Assembly: GCF_001466305.1 (NCBI RefSeq)
Contig: NZ_JWID01000003.1
Location: forward strand, 162,067-226,066
From: Defluviitalea phaphyphila
GTDB lineage: Bacteria > Bacillota > Clostridia > Lachnospirales > Defluviitaleaceae
DNA: 64,000 nt
Direction of reading: 5' to 3'
Shown piece after piece: positions 1 to 9,070 of this stretch. The translations under genes were made by a program, and so were the position numbers. Below the pieces are notes generated by a model. That model was given only the letters and a program-made list of their open reading frames with translations. It had not been told where the DNA came from and ran no database searches. How positions within the stretch are numbered: position 1 is the first letter of the stretch; each line of letters starts with the position of its first letter.

Positions 1-65
1 TGAAAATAAGTAGATTGAAGAACATTTGTTATTGTTAAAATTAAAGCTATACAAAATGCTCTCAC
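1..65 (-). CDS. mreD: MreD, N-terminal fragment (runs off the window)
   Basis: A GTG start at 65 is preceded by AAAGGAG about 8 bases upstream and lies 17 bases after the mreC stop. The visible 21 residues (MRAFCIALILTITNVLQSTY...) form the start of a hydrophobic segment, as expected for MreD, the small multi-pass membrane protein of the elongasome. The call rests mainly on the conserved mreB-mreC-mreD order; the visible peptide alone is too short to prove the family. Confidence 0.7.
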   Translation of the reverse strand, partial: MRAFCIALILTITNVLQSTYF

Positions 66-82
66 ATATATTACTCCTTTTA

Positions 83-928
83 TTATTCATCTTTTTTATT
101 CCATTTTTTATTTATTACTAATACTTCTTCTAAATGTTTAAAATCAACTACTGGCTCAATTATTGCATATTTGGTTAATCCATGACTTTCTGTTTCTATT
201 TCTTTAACAGTTCCAATCATAATTCCTGGAGGGTATATATCACTTAAATTAGATGTAACTATTTCATCATCTTTAATAATATCTGCTTCTACATCTATAT
301 ATTCCATTTTACATAATCCACTATCCATTAATTTTATATCTCCTTTTGTAACACCTAAATCACCTGTTCTTAAAACTTTTGAACTAACTGCATTTCTATC
401 ATCAATTATAGACAATACTTTTGAATAATTAGGAGCAGTTTCTATAATATGGCCTACTAATCCATTTCCTGAAATTACAACCATATCTACATCTAAACCG
501 TCATTTGTTCCTTTATCTATTAAAAATACATTATACCAGTTACCTGGATCTTTTCCTATAATTTCAGCTCCTATTTTAGGATAATCAGCATACTTTTTAT
601 CTAATTCCAGAAGGCTTCTTAATCTCTCATTTTCTTCTTTATATTGCTGTAATATTTTATTTTCATAAGTCAATTCATCAACTTTTTTTATAAGTTCTTG
701 ATTTTGTTTTTCTAAATTTTTTATATTTTTAATAAACTCTATTTGATTAGATGTCCATTCTCCTATCTCACTAACTCCTTTTTGAATAGGAATAATTATA
801 TATCCTAATCCTTTTTCAATAAAAGAAAGATTATTTCTTTTATTAAACGTAAGGATAATTGTAATAATTAATATTATAGTTACAAAAATTATAATTTGTT
901 TGTTTGAAATCTTAGATAGCCACTTCAA
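83..928 (-). CDS. mreC: Rod shape-determining protein MreC
   Basis: MreC links cytoplasmic MreB to the periplasmic-side peptidoglycan machinery. The 281-residue product has a short cytoplasmic start, one membrane segment (about residues 9-27), a coiled coil (about 60-100) and the beta-rich MreC domain, with 'VDMVVISGNGLVGHI' and the late 'PPGIMIGTV' typical of the family. The reading frame stays open upstream into mreB, but the start chosen is TTG at 928, because AAAGGAGGAG lies just before it and the protein then begins MKWLSKISNKQ. It is the second gene of mreB-mreC-mreD, starting 26 bases after the mreB stop. Confidence 0.93.
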   Translation of the reverse strand: MKWLSKISNKQIIIFVTIILIITIILTFNKRNNLSFIEKGLGYIIIPIQKGVSEIGEWTSNQIEFIKNIKNLEKQNQELIKKVDELTYENKILQQYKEENERLRSLLELDKKYADYPKIGAEIIGKDPGNWYNVFLIDKGTNDGLDVDMVVISGNGLVGHIIETAPNYSKVLSIIDDRNAVSSKVLRTGDLGVTKGDIKLMDSGLCKMEYIDVEADIIKDDEIVTSNLSDIYPPGIMIGTVKEIETESHGLTKYAIIEPVVDFKHLEEVLVINKKWNKKDE

Positions 929-954
929 AAAAAATTCTCCTCCTTTTAGATTTA

Positions 955-1974
955 TTATAATCTTTTTGGAGATATTAATACATTTTTTAATGTATCGAGA
1001 TGTTCTAACGCAAGACCTGTACCTAATGCTACACAATTTAATGGCTCATCAGCTATATTAACTGGCATACCTGTTTCTTTATTTATTAATTTATCTAAAC
1101 CAGAAAGTAAAGCCCCTCCTCCAGTTAACATAATCCCTGATTCCATAATATCTGCCGCTAATTCAGGAGGAGTTTTTTCTAAAGTATATTTTATTGCATC
1201 TATAATAGCATTAACAGGTTCTTTAATAGCTTCCATAATTTCAGTAGATGTAATATTCATGGTTTTAGGTAACCCTGTTACCAAATCTCTTCCTCTAATT
1301 TCTTTACTTTCTTCACTTTCTTTTGGAAATGCAGACCCTATAGTCATTTTTATTTCTTCTGCTGTTCTTTCCCCAATCATAAGATTATATTCTTTTTTAA
1401 TGTAATTTACAATATATTCATCTAACTCATCTCCTGCAACTCTTAAAGATTTACTGGTAACAATTCCTCCTAAAGAAATCACGGCTACTTCACTAGTTCC
1501 ACCACCAATATCAACTACCATATTCCCTGTTGGTTCTTCTACTGGAAGTCCTGCTCCAATTGCAGCCGCCATAGGTTCTTCTATTAAATGAGCTTCCCTC
1601 GCTCCAGCATTTTTTGTAGCTTCATATACTGCTCTCATTTCCACTGCAGTTACCCCTGAAGGAACACAAACAATAACTCTTGGCTTTGACCCAAATACTC
1701 CTTTTTTATATGCTTTTTTAATAAAATATTTAAGCATTGCTTCAGTAGTTGCAAAATCTGCAATAACTCCGTCTTTTAAAGGTCTAGTAGCTATAATATT
1801 TCCAGGAGTTCTTCCTATCATCTGTTTTGCTTCATCCCCTACAGCTAATACTTCTTTACTTATTGTATTTATAGCCACAACCGATGGTTCGTTAACTATA
1901 ATCCCTTTTCCTTTCATAAATACTAATGTATTTGCTGTTCCTAAATCTATTCCCATGTCTTTTGAAAAAAACAT
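955..1974 (-). CDS. mreB: Rod shape-determining protein MreB (bacterial actin)
   Basis: MreB is an actin-fold ATPase that forms membrane-bound filaments guiding lateral wall synthesis. The 339-residue product is full length. It shows the phosphate-1 motif '[12 protein letters not shown]' near residue 8, the phosphate-2 motif '[15 protein letters not shown]' near 155 and the adenosine motif '[14 protein letters not shown]' near 280. AGGAGG precedes the ATG. It is the first gene of mreBCD, with two good sigma-A promoters in the 227-base gap upstream. No MreBH/Mbl paralogue is present in the window. Confidence 0.97.
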   Translation of the reverse strand: MFFSKDMGIDLGTANTLVFMKGKGIIVNEPSVVAINTISKEVLAVGDEAKQMIGRTPGNIIATRPLKDGVIADFATTEAMLKYFIKKAYKKGVFGSKPRVIVCVPSGVTAVEMRAVYEATKNAGAREAHLIEEPMAAAIGAGLPVEEPTGNMVVDIGGGTSEVAVISLGGIVTSKSLRVAGDELDEYIVNYIKKEYNLMIGERTAEEIKMTIGSAFPKESEESKEIRGRDLVTGLPKTMNITSTEIMEAIKEPVNAIIDAIKYTLEKTPPELAADIMESGIMLTGGGALLSGLDKLINKETGMPVNIADEPLNCVALGTGLALEHLDTLKNVLISPKRL

Positions 1975-2044
1975 TCCTTTTCCTCCTAGTTTTTAATTTA
2001 AAATAATTCAATTTATTATTTTTTATATTCTTTTTTTATTATTT

Positions 2045-2074
2045 ATTATAGACCATATTTTTAAAATCCATCAA
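2045..2074 (-). promoter_or_regulatory. Candidate promoter P1 of mreBCD
   Basis: On the minus strand the site reads TTGATG, 18 bases, TATAAT. It lies about 70 bases upstream of the mreB start. This is a pattern match only. Confidence 0.5.
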
Positions 2075-2076
2075 AT

Positions 2077-2105
2077 ATAATACATTTATTTTATATAATT
2101 TTCAA
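2077..2105 (-). promoter_or_regulatory. Candidate promoter P2 of mreBCD
   Basis: On the minus strand the site reads TTGAAA, 17 bases, TATTAT, about 30 bases upstream of P1. The two would be tandem sigma-A promoters. The rest of the 1975-2201 gap is AT-rich and holds only the radC terminator. Confidence 0.5.
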
Positions 2106-2180
2106 TCATATTTAATATACTTATTATATACTAGTAACATCATACTCTTTTTTACTATTTTTTTCAACAAAAATAACAAT

Positions 2181-2203
2181 AAAAAAGAGTCTATTAAGAC
2201 TCT
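2181..2203 (-). terminator. Rho-independent terminator after radC
   Basis: Arms AGAGTC (2186-2191) and GACTCT (2198-2203) enclose a 6-base loop and are followed on the minus strand by six T. The stem overlaps the radC TAG codon. Confidence 0.75.
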
Positions 2204-2894
2204 ATATTATCCCTTTTTCTTTTAAACTTATATATATCCCATCTCCTATAATAATATGATCTAATATGTTAATTCCAAGTAATTCTCCTCCATCAACTAT
2301 TCTTTTAGTTACTTGAATATCTTCTTTACTAGGATTAGGATCTCCACTGGGATGATTATGAATCATAATAATACTAGTGGCACTTTTTTTAATAGCATAT
2401 TTAAATATTTCTCTTGGATGAACAATGGATGAATTTATACTTCCTTTTGTAATATTCTTGTCTCCTATAATTTGATTTTTAGTATTAAGAATTACTATTT
2501 TAAAATATTCTTGTTTTAAATATCTCATTTCTTCCATATAAATTGAGGCTATGCTTTTAGGAGAATTAATTTTATATTTTAACATACCCTGTCGTTTAGA
2601 AATCCTTTTAGATAATTCTAATACAGCCTTTATTTGAAGAGCTTTTACTTTTCCTATCCCATTTATATTCATTAATTCTTCTATGGAATATTGATAAAGA
2701 CCATAAAGTCCTTCTTGTTTTTCTAAAGCTAAAAGTTTTTGAGCCAATTCTACTGCTCGTATATTTTTAGAACCAGTTCTAAATATAATAGCTAATAGTT
2801 CTGCATCAGATAATACTTCTGAGCCATAATACTCAAGTTTTTCATAAGGTCTTTCAAATTCTGGTAAATCCTTCATAGACATATGTAACCCCAT
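2202..2894 (-). CDS. radC: RadC family JAB/MPN-domain protein
   Basis: A 230-residue protein with a helix-hairpin-helix region (about 50-80, 'LMNINGIGKVKALQIKAVLEL') and a C-terminal JAMM metalloprotease-like domain. Its metal-binding motif is 'IHNHPSGDPNPSKED', with an upstream conserved 'SIVHPREIFKYA'. The molecular role is unsettled: the old link to DNA repair was due to recG, and the fold suggests a metalloprotease or nuclease. AGGAGG supports the start at 2894. It lies between maf and mreB, the standard Firmicute position. Confidence 0.92.
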   Translation of the reverse strand: MGLHMSMKDLPEFERPYEKLEYYGSEVLSDAELLAIIFRTGSKNIRAVELAQKLLALEKQEGLYGLYQYSIEELMNINGIGKVKALQIKAVLELSKRISKRQGMLKYKINSPKSIASIYMEEMRYLKQEYFKIVILNTKNQIIGDKNITKGSINSSIVHPREIFKYAIKKSATSIIMIHNHPSGDPNPSKEDIQVTKRIVDGGELLGINILDHIIIGDGIYISLKEKGII

Positions 2895-2904
2895 TATTTT
2901 CCTC

Positions 2905-3504
2905 CTAAAGTTTGAAAATATAATCCTTAAAAATATTAATACCTATTTCTTCTAATAATTTAGAAAGTAAATTTAATGGAAGTCCTACTACATTATTATA
3001 ATCACCATGTATTTTATCAATTAAAACTGCTCCTTTTCCTTGTATTCCATAAGCTCCAGCTTTATCCATAGGCTCATTAGTTTCTATATAAGAGTTTATA
3101 AGATCAGATGATAATTCTCTCATATATACTTCTGTTTTTTCTACTCCAGTTTTTATTAATTTATCTTTAGTTCTTATTATAGTAATCCCTGTATATACTT
3201 CATGAATATTCCCTTGAAGCATAGATAACATACAAAAAGCTTCTTTTTTATCTTTAGGTTTTCCAAGAATTTTCCCTTTATATACTACTACCGTATCTGC
3301 ACCGATTACTATAAAATCTCCCTTTAAATTATTTGATACATTTTCCGCCTTTTGTTTTGATAAACTTTTTACCAATTCACTAGGCGAAATATTAGAATTA
3401 ATAATTTCCTCTACATTACTAATTATAATATTAAAAGGAATTCCTATTTGCTCTAAAAGCATTTTTCTTCGAGGAGAAGAGGATGCTAAAATTATTTTAT
3501 CCAT
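2905..3504 (-). CDS. maf: Maf family nucleoside triphosphate pyrophosphatase
   Basis: Predicted to hydrolyse dTTP/UTP and modified nucleotides to the monophosphate, a house-cleaning role linked to septum inhibition in Bacillus. The 199-residue product begins with the Maf signature 'ILASSSPRRKMLL', has 'VIGADTVV' (catalytic Asp) near residue 70, 'ILGKPKDKKEA', and 'MDKAGAYGIQGKGA' near 145. This is full length. It starts 22 bases after the DUF4321 gene and ends 10 bases before radC, so the three are probably one operon. Confidence 0.94.
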   Translation of the reverse strand: MDKIILASSSPRRKMLLEQIGIPFNIIISNVEEIINSNISPSELVKSLSKQKAENVSNNLKGDFIVIGADTVVVYKGKILGKPKDKKEAFCMLSMLQGNIHEVYTGITIIRTKDKLIKTGVEKTEVYMRELSSDLINSYIETNEPMDKAGAYGIQGKGAVLIDKIHGDYNNVVGLPLNLLSKLLEEIGINIFKDYIFKL

Positions 3505-3526
3505 TTACATACCTCCTAGAATTATT

Positions 3527-3796
3527 TTACAATTTCCTATATATAAGTATAGCCGCTATAATTCCTAATATACTTGCTATTGTAAATTCTATTGTAATAC
3601 TAAATTGGATATATAATATATCTAAATCTAATGTTAAAGGATTCTTTAATCCAAATTCTTTACCATAGTTAATCCACTGCATATAGGGTACTTGCCCAAG
3701 ATAATGACCTATGAAACCTCCAAGTACTATACCTCCTAACAAAAGTAAAAAAAGTGCCCAACTATTTTTATCTTTTCCTCCATACAAATTTATCAT
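3527..3796 (-). CDS. DUF4321 small membrane protein
   Basis: An 89-residue protein with two membrane segments (about 13-35 and 65-87), separated by a loop containing 'LTLDLDILYIQFSITIEF', and ending 'IYRKL'. This matches the DUF4321 family as I know it, a protein of unknown function usually found next to maf and mreB in Clostridia. The start is supported by a GGATGAT site. It is probably the first gene of the maf-radC operon. Confidence 0.75.
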   Translation of the reverse strand: MINLYGGKDKNSWALFLLLLGGIVLGGFIGHYLGQVPYMQWINYGKEFGLKNPLTLDLDILYIQFSITIEFTIASILGIIAAILIYRKL

Positions 3797-3849
3797 CCTT
3801 TCATAATATGCTTTTTATATTTTAACATATTTATAGAAAAAACGGTTAT

Positions 3850-3883
3850 AAAAAAAGAATGTACTAATTTTAAAAGTACATTC
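3850..3883 (-). terminator. Terminator of the rnf operon
   Basis: Arms GAATGTACT (3857-3865) and AGTACATTC (3875-3883) are followed on the minus strand by T7. It lies about 25 bases after the rnfB stop. A shorter T run on the other side could allow some bidirectional use. Confidence 0.85.
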
Positions 3884-3908
3884 TTTTATAAAATATTTTA
3901 ACCATATA

Positions 3909-4736
3909 TTAAGCACTTATATTATCATCTTTTGATAATAATTGTCCTTGTATAGCTTTTGTAGGACATTTTTTTACACATGCCATACATTGTGTACATT
4001 TATCATATTTAATATGAGCAAGATTATTATTAAAATCAATCGCATCATATTCACAAGCCTTTACACACATTCTGCAACCAATACAGCCTACAGAACAACT
4101 TTGCTTTACATCTTTCCCTTTATCTTGAGAATTACATAAAACCCTTACCCTATTTTTTATAGGTACCAACTCTATAACAGCTTTAGGACACGCATCTACA
4201 CAATTCCCACAAGCAGTACACTTATCTTCATTAATAACTGCTATTCCATTTTCAATTTCAATTGCTCCAAAAGGACATACCTTTTTACAAGTTCCAAGTC
4301 CAAGACAACCATAACTACAACTTTTAGCTCCTCCCCCTGGGATTAAAGCAGCATCTCTACAATCAGTAATTCCATAATACTCATATTTATTTTTGCTATT
4401 TTCACATGTTCCATTACATTTTACTACTGCAACCTTTTTTTCTCCTTGTTCTACTTTTAGCCCCATAAGAGAAGCTATTTTCTCTATAGACTCAGAATTA
4501 TTAACAGGACATCCTTCGGGAGTTACTTTTCCTTCTACTACTGCTTTTGCAAAAGCATCACAACCAGCAAAACCACAACCCCCACAATTTGCTCCTGGAA
4601 GTAAATCACGAACTTGTGGAATTCTTTCATCTACTTCTACTGCAAATTTTTTTGAAGCATAACCTAAACCAGTTCCAAATAGTAAACCTAATCCACCTAT
4701 ACTAATGACAGGATAAATTATACTGGTTATATCCAT
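3909..4736 (-). CDS. rnfB: Rnf electron transport complex subunit B (polyferredoxin)
   Basis: RnfB is the cytoplasmic-facing iron-sulfur subunit that takes electrons from ferredoxin. The 275-residue product has one N-terminal membrane segment (about 5-27). A first 4Fe-4S site has Cys51, Cys54, Cys59 and Cys76. Four further cysteine-rich groups follow: 'CSYGCLGLGTCKKVCP', 'CTACGNCVDACP', 'CSVGCIGCRMCVKACE' and 'CTQCMACVKKCP'. This many clusters is typical of the clostridial/acetogen RnfB. It is the last gene of rnfCDGEAB. Confidence 0.96.
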   Translation of the reverse strand: MDITSIIYPVISIGGLGLLFGTGLGYASKKFAVEVDERIPQVRDLLPGANCGGCGFAGCDAFAKAVVEGKVTPEGCPVNNSESIEKIASLMGLKVEQGEKKVAVVKCNGTCENSKNKYEYYGITDCRDAALIPGGGAKSCSYGCLGLGTCKKVCPFGAIEIENGIAVINEDKCTACGNCVDACPKAVIELVPIKNRVRVLCNSQDKGKDVKQSCSVGCIGCRMCVKACEYDAIDFNNNLAHIKYDKCTQCMACVKKCPTKAIQGQLLSKDDNISA

Positions 4737-4753
4737 TTTTATTCACCTCTTTA

Positions 4754-5326
4754 TTATAGTAATCCTTGAAAACCTAAAAATGATATAGACATTAATCCGG
4801 CTGTAATTAATGCAATAGGAAAACCTTGAAATGCATTTAAAATACTATTTTTTTCAATTCTTTCTCTTATTCCTGCAAAAAGTACAATAGCCAAAGTAAA
4901 TCCAAGAGCTGCTCCAACGCCATGTACAATACTTTCAATTAAATTGTAACCTTCATTCATATTTAAGACAGCTACTCCTAATACTGCACAATTAGTTGTA
5001 ATTAATGGAAGATATACTCCTAACGCTTGATAAAGAGTAGGACTTACTTTTTGAATAAACATTTCTACAAATTGCACTAATGAAGCTATAACTAAAATAA
5101 AAGCTATTGTATACAAATAAGTAATATTATTAGGAACTAATATCCAATTATATGCTATATAAGAAATCATAGAAGCTAATGTCATTACAAATGTTACAGC
5201 AACTCCCATTCCAAGAGCTGTTTCTACTTTTTTAGACACCCCAAGAAATGGACATATACCTAAAAATCTTGATAATACAAAATTATTTACTAAAATAGCA
5301 CTTAAAAATAAAATAAACAAATTCAT
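4754..5326 (-). CDS. rnfA: Rnf complex subunit A
   Basis: A 190-residue membrane protein with about six hydrophobic segments, including '[21 protein letters not shown]' split over the first loop and '[20 protein letters not shown]'. Conserved Cys residues in 'GICPF' and 'TNCAV' fit the membrane 2Fe-2S site shared by RnfA and RnfE. The start is the ATG at 5326, with GGAGGG five bases upstream; an ATG six codons earlier lies inside the rnfE end. It begins one base after the rnfE stop. Confidence 0.96.
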   Translation of the reverse strand: MNLFILFLSAILVNNFVLSRFLGICPFLGVSKKVETALGMGVAVTFVMTLASMISYIAYNWILVPNNITYLYTIAFILVIASLVQFVEMFIQKVSPTLYQALGVYLPLITTNCAVLGVAVLNMNEGYNLIESIVHGVGAALGFTLAIVLFAGIRERIEKNSILNAFQGFPIALITAGLMSISFLGFQGLL

Positions 5327-5327
5327 T

Positions 5328-5942
5328 TTATCCCTCCATATCATTCTTGACAGTTTTATTCTTTATATGATTTAAAATTGCCATAAGTATTCCTAAGGTA
5401 AAAAATGCTCCTGGAGCTAAAATCATAACTAAAGCTGGTTTATATGATGAAGGCATAATTTGAGCTCCAAATATTGTTCCTGCCCCAAGTAATTCTCTAA
5501 CCATTCCTAAAACTGTCAATGCAATAGCAAATCCTAATCCCATGCCTAATCCATCTAAAATAGATGATAAAATATTATTTTTAGATGCATAAGCTTCTGC
5601 TCTCGCTAAAATAAGACAATTAACAACAATCAAAGGGATAAATAATCCTAATTGAGCATGTAAATCAGGAATAAAAGCTTGTAAAGATAAATCAACCATA
5701 GTCACTAAACTAGCAATAATAACAATATAAGCAGGAATACGTATTTTAGATGGTATAATTTTTCTTAACAAAGATATAAATAAATTCGAACCAACCAATA
5801 CTGCTGTAGTTGCTAAACCCATTCCTAGTCCATTTTTAGCACCTGTAGTAACAGCTAAAGTAGGACACATTCCTATTACTTGAACAAAAATTGGATTTTC
5901 TTCTATAATTCCATTTTTTAATCTTTCTATTAATTTATTCAA
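5328..5942 (-). CDS. rnfE: Rnf complex subunit E
   Basis: A 204-residue membrane protein homologous to RnfA, with '[18 protein letters not shown]' and '[18 protein letters not shown]' carrying the paired Cys residues of the shared membrane 2Fe-2S centre. The TTG at 5942 is preferred because GAGGGG lies 8 bases upstream and the protein then starts [11 protein letters not shown]; a GTG three codons earlier sits directly on the Shine-Dalgarno. It lies between rnfG and rnfA with gaps of 14 and 1 bases. Confidence 0.95.
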   Translation of the reverse strand: MNKLIERLKNGIIEENPIFVQVIGMCPTLAVTTGAKNGLGMGLATTAVLVGSNLFISLLRKIIPSKIRIPAYIVIIASLVTMVDLSLQAFIPDLHAQLGLFIPLIVVNCLILARAEAYASKNNILSSILDGLGMGLGFAIALTVLGMVRELLGAGTIFGAQIMPSSYKPALVMILAPGAFFTLGILMAILNHIKNKTVKNDMEG

Positions 5943-5956
5943 CTTTATCACCCCTC

Positions 5957-6541
5957 TTAATTAAAATCAAATGTTACTTCATCTGCATCTAAAAGATGAT
6001 TTAAAAGTTCTATCACTTCATTAACTCCATCTGTCACAGCTTGGGATGTAATAGTTGCTCCTGTAATAGCTTGTATTTCATTATCTTCAGTTGGAGCTGT
6101 CTTAGTTACTACAAGCTGTCCAGATTTGCCTTCATATTGAGATGAAAAAGAAGGGTTTTCTGCATTAGCTCCTAAACCTGGAGTTTCAGCATGACTTAAT
6201 ATTCTAACTCCTTGTATAACACCATCTTTAGAAATACCAACCATCATTTCAACAGCACCACCAAATCCTTTAGGTGATACTTTAACTGCAAATCCTTCTA
6301 AATTATCCCCTTTATATCCTGCATTTACTTCTAAAATTGTTGAATCTTCTGGTAAATCAACATCTATACTTTGAAATGTATCTGCTTGTGGTAAAGTTTG
6401 ATTCATAGCTTCTTTTTTAGCTAATTGCACTTGTTCTTCTATAGGTCCTTTAGTAATTTCATAAGTAAACCCAAGAACTGCTGAAGCACAAGCTGTAATG
6501 ATAAATAATATTAGTCCAAGTTTAATAATTTCTTTCATCAT
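5957..6541 (-). CDS. rnfG: Rnf complex subunit G (covalent FMN)
   Basis: A 194-residue protein with an N-terminal membrane anchor (about 6-28) and an extracytoplasmic FMN-binding domain. The motif 'IQAITGATITSQAV' near residue 160 is the flavin-transfer site, where FMN is esterified to the Thr after GA by ApbE. 'ILSHAETPGLGANAENPSF' is also conserved. The start overlaps the rnfD stop (ATGATGA). Two ATGs are possible; GGAGG fits the second slightly better. Confidence 0.95.
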   Translation of the reverse strand: MMKEIIKLGLILFIITACASAVLGFTYEITKGPIEEQVQLAKKEAMNQTLPQADTFQSIDVDLPEDSTILEVNAGYKGDNLEGFAVKVSPKGFGGAVEMMVGISKDGVIQGVRILSHAETPGLGANAENPSFSSQYEGKSGQLVVTKTAPTEDNEIQAITGATITSQAVTDGVNEVIELLNHLLDADEVTFDFN

Positions 6542-7455
6542 TTCACCTCCCCAAAAATTCGAGGTCTTGTATATCTATCAATAAGTGGAACTGCTAAATT
6601 CATAATGAGTATGGAATAAGATACTCCTTCTGGATATCCTCCATAAAGACGAATTACTGTTGTAATAATTCCACATCCTAATCCCATTATATACTGTCCT
6701 ACAGGAGTAACAGGAGAAGATGAATAATCTGTAGCCATAAAAAATGCTCCTAATATAAGTCCTCCTGCAAAAACTTCGTATAACGCATTAGGATCAAACA
6801 TTCCATTTCTTCCCAAAATAAAGGTAAGCATAAATACTGTTCCAATAAAAGTAGCCGGAATTCTTATAGAAATAACTCTTTTATAAAGTAAATATGCAGC
6901 TCCTATTAAAAGAGCAATAGCAGAAGTTTCTCCTATACATCCTCCAATATTACCTATAATTAAATCAATAAAGGAAGGCAAATTTCCTCCTTCTTTTAAA
7001 ATACCTAATGGTGTGGCTCCACTAACTCCATCTATAGTCCAAGTAGTCATTTCCACTGGCCATGAAGCTAAAAGAAATGCTCTAGCAGCTAAAGCTGGAT
7101 TAATAAAGTTTTGTCCTAGTCCTCCAAATACTTGTTTTGCAATAATAATAGCAAAAGCTCCTCCTACAATAGGAATCCAAAAAGGAACTGAAGGAGGCAA
7201 ATTCATTGCAAGAAGTAATCCTGTAACTGCTGCACTAAAATCATTAATTGTTATTTTTTGTTTAGTTAATTTTTGCCATAAAGCTTCTGCCCCAACACAA
7301 GAAGTAATAGATAAAATAATAACAATTAAAGCTTGAAATTTAAAAAACCATATCCCTGCCAATGCTGCAGGAAGTAATGCTATAAAAACATCCCTCATAA
7401 TACTTTGAATTGATTCTTTTGAGTGTATATGAGGAGATGAAGATACTGTATACAT
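6538..7455 (-). CDS. rnfD: Rnf complex subunit D (covalent FMN, membrane)
   Basis: A 305-residue polytopic protein with eight or more hydrophobic segments. The flavinylation motif 'DGVSGATPLGIL' is near residue 150, and conserved 'GLGQNFINPALAARAFL' precedes it. RnfD is thought to form the ion channel with RnfA and RnfE. It starts 13 bases after rnfC and overlaps rnfG by 4 bases. Confidence 0.96.
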   Translation of the reverse strand: MYTVSSSPHIHSKESIQSIMRDVFIALLPAALAGIWFFKFQALIVIILSITSCVGAEALWQKLTKQKITINDFSAAVTGLLLAMNLPPSVPFWIPIVGGAFAIIIAKQVFGGLGQNFINPALAARAFLLASWPVEMTTWTIDGVSGATPLGILKEGGNLPSFIDLIIGNIGGCIGETSAIALLIGAAYLLYKRVISIRIPATFIGTVFMLTFILGRNGMFDPNALYEVFAGGLILGAFFMATDYSSSPVTPVGQYIMGLGCGIITTVIRLYGGYPEGVSYSILIMNLAVPLIDRYTRPRIFGEVK

Positions 7456-7468
7456 TATACATCCCCCT

Positions 7469-8797
7469 TTATGCTTTCTTTTTTCTATTATTTAATATTG
7501 TTCTTTTTGCTGTACGAATAGATTGAACTAAATGTCTTTTTGCTGGACAAATAAATGAACAACTTCCACATTCAATACAGTCCATTCCATGGGCTTTTTC
7601 AAATTTATCTAATTCATAATTTATAGAATAACTATTAAGTTGAAGTGGTAATAAATTCATTGGACAAACAGATACACATTTTCCACATCGAATACAATTT
7701 TGCTCTTCGGGTAAATCTGCTTCTTCTTTTGATAAACATAAAATTGCTGAAGTTCCTTTTACTACTGGTACATCCAATGATGAAAGTGCTGTTCCCATCA
7801 TAGGGCCACCTGAGATAATTTTTACAGGTTCAGATATAAAGCCTCCTGCTGCTTCTATTAAAGCTTTATAAGAAGTTCCTATTCTTACTTTAAGATTTTT
7901 AGGTTCTTTAATAGCTCCTCCTGTTACGGTAACAATTCTTCTCATTAAAGGTCTCCCACGAACAATCGCTCTTTGAATTGCAACTGTTGTATCTATATTT
8001 TGAACAATACAACCTACATCTGCTGGAAGTCCTCCAGAAGGAACTTCTCTTCCTGTAATAGCATAAATTAATTGTTTTTCTGCCCCTTGAGGATACTTCG
8101 TTTTAAGAACCTTTACTTCAATATTTTCAATTTTTTCTGTTGCTTTTATAAGTGCATTTACTGCATTCATTTTATTATTTTCAACACCAATATAACCTTT
8201 AGCTTCTGGAAACATTTTCAGAATAATTTGTAATCCTTCAACTACTCTTTCTGTTTCTTCTAACATAACTCTATGGTCTGAAGTTAGATATGGTTCACAT
8301 TCTGCACCATTTATAATGATTGTATCAATCTTTTTTTCCGGTGGTGGTGAAAGTTTTATATGTGTTGGAAATCCTGCTCCGCCCATTCCAACTATTCCGG
8401 CCTCTTTTATAATTTCAATCATTTCTTGTTTTGATAATTTGTTATAATCTTTTTTTACATTAATAGATGGATCTTCTTCATACATACCATCATTTTCAAT
8501 AATAACTGAAAGTACTTTATTCCCATTAGGATGAAGCATGGGCGCTATATTTTTTACTGTACCAGATATAGAACTATGAATTGGAGACGAAACAAAAGCC
8601 TTGGATTCCCCTATTTTTTGTCCTACCAAGACTCTATCTCCCTTCTTAACTATTGGCTCACATGGAGCTCCAATATGTTGCACCATGGGAAATACGAATT
8701 CTCCTCCTTCAGGGAAAAAAACTTCAATTGGTTTTTTTTCAGTAAAATGTTTCCCATGTGGAGGATGAATACCCTTTTTAAATGTTAATAAACTCAT
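7469..8797 (-). CDS. rnfC: Rnf complex subunit C (NADH-binding)
   Basis: RnfC is the peripheral subunit that reduces NAD+. The 442-residue product has a biotinyl-lipoyl-like N-terminus, the Rossmann/FMN region with 'GIVGMGGAGFPTHIKL' near residue 137 and 'IINGAECEPYLTSD', an SLBB domain, and two 4Fe-4S motifs near the C-terminus ('CIRCGKCVSVCP', 'CIECGSCSFICP'). AGGAGG supports the ATG at 8797. It is the first gene of rnfCDGEAB, the clostridial order. Confidence 0.97.
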   Translation of the reverse strand: MSLLTFKKGIHPPHGKHFTEKKPIEVFFPEGGEFVFPMVQHIGAPCEPIVKKGDRVLVGQKIGESKAFVSSPIHSSISGTVKNIAPMLHPNGNKVLSVIIENDGMYEEDPSINVKKDYNKLSKQEMIEIIKEAGIVGMGGAGFPTHIKLSPPPEKKIDTIIINGAECEPYLTSDHRVMLEETERVVEGLQIILKMFPEAKGYIGVENNKMNAVNALIKATEKIENIEVKVLKTKYPQGAEKQLIYAITGREVPSGGLPADVGCIVQNIDTTVAIQRAIVRGRPLMRRIVTVTGGAIKEPKNLKVRIGTSYKALIEAAGGFISEPVKIISGGPMMGTALSSLDVPVVKGTSAILCLSKEEADLPEEQNCIRCGKCVSVCPMNLLPLQLNSYSINYELDKFEKAHGMDCIECGSCSFICPAKRHLVQSIRTAKRTILNNRKKKA

Positions 8798-8832
8798 ATG
8801 TTTCCTCCTATCTAATAAAATATCACTATAAA

Positions 8833-8856
8833 AAGTTTATTATATATAATAAACTT
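8833..8856. repeat. Perfect 24-bp palindrome in the rnf leader
   Basis: Arms AAGTTTATTATA and TATAATAAACTT meet without a spacer, about 36 bases upstream of rnfC and downstream of the predicted promoter. It could be an operator or a leader hairpin. It has no G/C-rich core, so I do not call it a terminator. Confidence 0.5.
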
Positions 8857-8865
8857 AATCTACTT

Positions 8866-8915
8866 TATGATAAGTATCATAATTATATAATAATATAAAT
8901 GCTTTAATTCCTCAA
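8866..8915 (-). promoter_or_regulatory. Candidate rnf promoter with overlapping palindromic operator
   Basis: On the minus strand TTGAGG (8910-8915), 17 bases, TATTAT (8887-8892). An inverted repeat TATGATA-2-TATCATA (8866-8881) lies just downstream of the -10, across the expected start point. This position suits a repressor. The rest of the 8798-9070 gap shows only AT-rich sequence, with a short TTGTATACAA palindrome near 9010. Confidence 0.45.
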
Positions 8916-9070
8916 CTAATGATAAAAAATGCACAAAGATTTTTACCAATTTTTATTAATGAATTGGTTTAGTTTATAGCAATAAAATTACATGTATTAT
9001 GTAGATTGTATACAAAATACTTTGTTTATTTTTTTTTAATATCTTTTGAAAAATATCATAAAAAATAGTT

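Noticed and set aside
929..1036. An open frame extends mreC upstream by 36 codons into mreB
   Set aside because: The extension overlaps the mreB end, has no ribosome site and no MreC-like sequence; TTG at 928 has AAAGGAGGAG before it.
8833..8856. The 24-bp palindrome as a terminator of an upstream gene
   Set aside because: It is made almost only of A and T, has no loop and no adjoining T-run, and lies between promoter and rnfC.
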